The notes under the pieces were generated by a model. The model was given only the letters and a program-made list of their open reading frames with translations, made no database searches and was not told where the DNA came from. Shown here one piece after another: positions 63,196 through 64,000 of a DNA stretch of 64,000 nucleotides. Position numbers and translations under genes: made by a program. The first letter of the stretch is position 1; each line of letters begins with the position of its first letter. The stretch is from an uncultured Campylobacter sp. (GTDB lineage Bacteria > Campylobacterota > Campylobacteria > Campylobacterales > Campylobacteraceae): assembly GCF_905372745.1 (NCBI RefSeq), contig NZ_CAJPQR010000004.1, positions 23,154 to 87,153 on the forward strand, in the 5' to 3' direction.

Positions 63196-64000
63196 ATGCT
63201 GTTACTTAAAAATGCCGATCTATACGCGCCAGAGCACATCGGCAGGAGCGACGTTTTGCTCGGCGGAGGTAAAATTTTAGCCGTTTCTAAGGGGCTTGAT
63301 TTTCGAGTTGAGGGGCTTGAAATTTACGATCTAGAGGGCAAAATTTTAGCACCCGGACTCATCGATCAGCACGTGCACATCACGGGCGGCGGCGAGGCGG
63401 GTTATCATTCGCGCACGCCCGAAATAACGCTAAGCCGTATCATCCGCTACGGCACGACGACGGTCGTGGGCACGCTAGGTACCGATGGATGCACTAGGAG
63501 CCTCGAAAACCTCTACGCAAAGGCCAAGGCGCTTGAATACGAGGGCATCTCGACCTTCATCCACACTGGCTCTTACGCGCTGCCTAGCGTTACATTTACG
63601 GGCTCCGTTACGCGCGATCTCGTGCTCATCGACAAGGTCATCGGCTGTAAGATCGCGATGAGCGACAACCGCGGCAGCTACCCGACCTCTCAGGAGCTAA
63701 TTAGAACTCTGACGCAGATACGCATCGGCGGCATGATCTCGAAAAAAGGCGGCGTGCTGCATATGCATATGGGCGGGCTAGCGGATAAATTTGACCTGAT
63801 TTTTAGAGTGATCAAGGATTATTCGTTCCCCGTTAATTACTTTTCGCCGACGCACTGCGCGCGTACGAAGGAGCTCTTTGACGAGGCGATCAAATTTCAA
63901 AAAATGGGCGGCTACATCGATATCACGAGCGGCGGAAGTAAATTTACCCCGCTTCACGAAGCTATCGCATACGGGCTTGAAAACGGCTTAAATTTAGAGC
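63196..64000 (+). CDS. iadA: Isoaspartyl dipeptidase (5' part; gene runs past the window end)
   Basis: The frame is open from ATG 63196 to the last base (268 codons seen). Amidohydrolase hallmarks: MLLLKNADLYAP, then the metal motif LAPGLIDQHVHITGGGEAG (HxH), YGTTTVVGTLGTDG, STFIHTGSYALPSVT, KIAMSDNRGSYP and GGVLHMHMGGL, FSPTHCART. These match beta-aspartyl peptidase IadA, a binuclear zinc enzyme that removes isoaspartyl residues from damaged peptides. RBS AAAGGAG. The C-terminal catalytic aspartate lies beyond the window. Confidence 0.92.
   Translation, partial: MLLLKNADLYAPEHIGRSDVLLGGGKILAVSKGLDFRVEGLEIYDLEGKILAPGLIDQHVHITGGGEAGYHSRTPEITLSRIIRYGTTTVVGTLGTDGCTRSLENLYAKAKALEYEGISTFIHTGSYALPSVTFTGSVTRDLVLIDKVIGCKIAMSDNRGSYPTSQELIRTLTQIRIGGMISKKGGVLHMHMGGLADKFDLIFRVIKDYSFPVNYFSPTHCARTKELFDEAIKFQKMGGYIDITSGGSKFTPLHEAIAYGLENGLNLE

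Overview
The window is chromosomal DNA of a Campylobacter outside the low-GC jejuni/coli group, most likely from the showae/rectus/curvus cluster. The evidence is gene content and order. The set rpsA - small membrane protein - serA and the set flgS - nuclease-like protein - class V aminotransferase match neighbourhoods I remember from C. jejuni, while base composition is much nearer 45-50% GC. Non-coding DNA is saturated with the palindromic core AAATTT, usually as YAAATTTR. Intergenic gaps are long (several of 0.6-1.75 kb) and the window carries many broken genes.

Layout. 1-3149: 3' end of rpsA, a membrane-anchored protein, serA and a small lipoprotein. 3150-4905: a 1.75 kb gene-free stretch. 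4906-7099: lactate permease lctP followed by a deletion remnant of the lactate-oxidation genes (lutA start joined to lutC). 7205-9872: efp, a broken DUF4304 gene, an unrecognised-by-ORF-calling SelW-type selenoprotein gene with an in-frame UGA (8431-8682, minus), a DJ-1/PfpI protein and an RRM protein. 9943-15300: a glutamyl-Q tRNA(Asp) synthetase-like gene and dnaE, whose C-terminal OB region is tandemly duplicated. 15563-19922: tannase/feruloyl esterase family protein, Sel1-type cysteine-rich protein, NAD(P)-binding protein, periplasmic protein. 20177-24794: nicotinamidase-like hydrolase, flgS, a DUF234-like protein, a cysteine-desulfurase-like aminotransferase and a second secreted Sel1-like protein. 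25297-26691: a membrane protein made of three copies of one unit. 27676-30274: NAD(P)H:quinone oxidoreductase-like gene, a decayed CRISPR-like array (28295-28717, no cas genes here), thiE and thiD. 30319-34090: polar amino-acid ABC transporter with two tandem binding proteins and an SNase-like secreted protein. 34232-36967: putP and a DUF2130 protein.

36955-40039 is an accessory patch: one copy of a structured intergenic repeat, an AT-rich membrane gene broken in a T7 tract, a relic of a CbrC-family gene, a CAU tRNA, an SseB-like gene and an intact CbrC-family gene. 40745-45984 carries an HI0933-family flavoprotein with a large low-complexity insertion, a HutX-like haem carrier, a YajR-like MFS transporter, rdgB and a HAD phosphatase. 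46371-58382 holds two separate TelA modules: xpaC-telA-LVIVD propeller on the minus strand, and telA-yqiJ-flotillin on the plus strand. Between them lie an unknown protein, a SUKH/HEAT protein, moeA and the second copy of the structured repeat. 59056-64000: a Crp/Fnr regulator, riboflavin synthase, pgeF, a third Sel1 protein, a small conserved protein and the 5' part of iadA.

Main points for follow-up: the UGA-containing selW gene; the degenerate CRISPR-like array; the repeated element with arms that differ in sequence yet stay self-complementary; the OB duplication in dnaE; the lut operon deletion scar centred on a perfect palindrome; and the AAATTT signature, which also seems to have expanded conserved enzymes from within. 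Function calls rest on motif recognition by eye; no database search was run.
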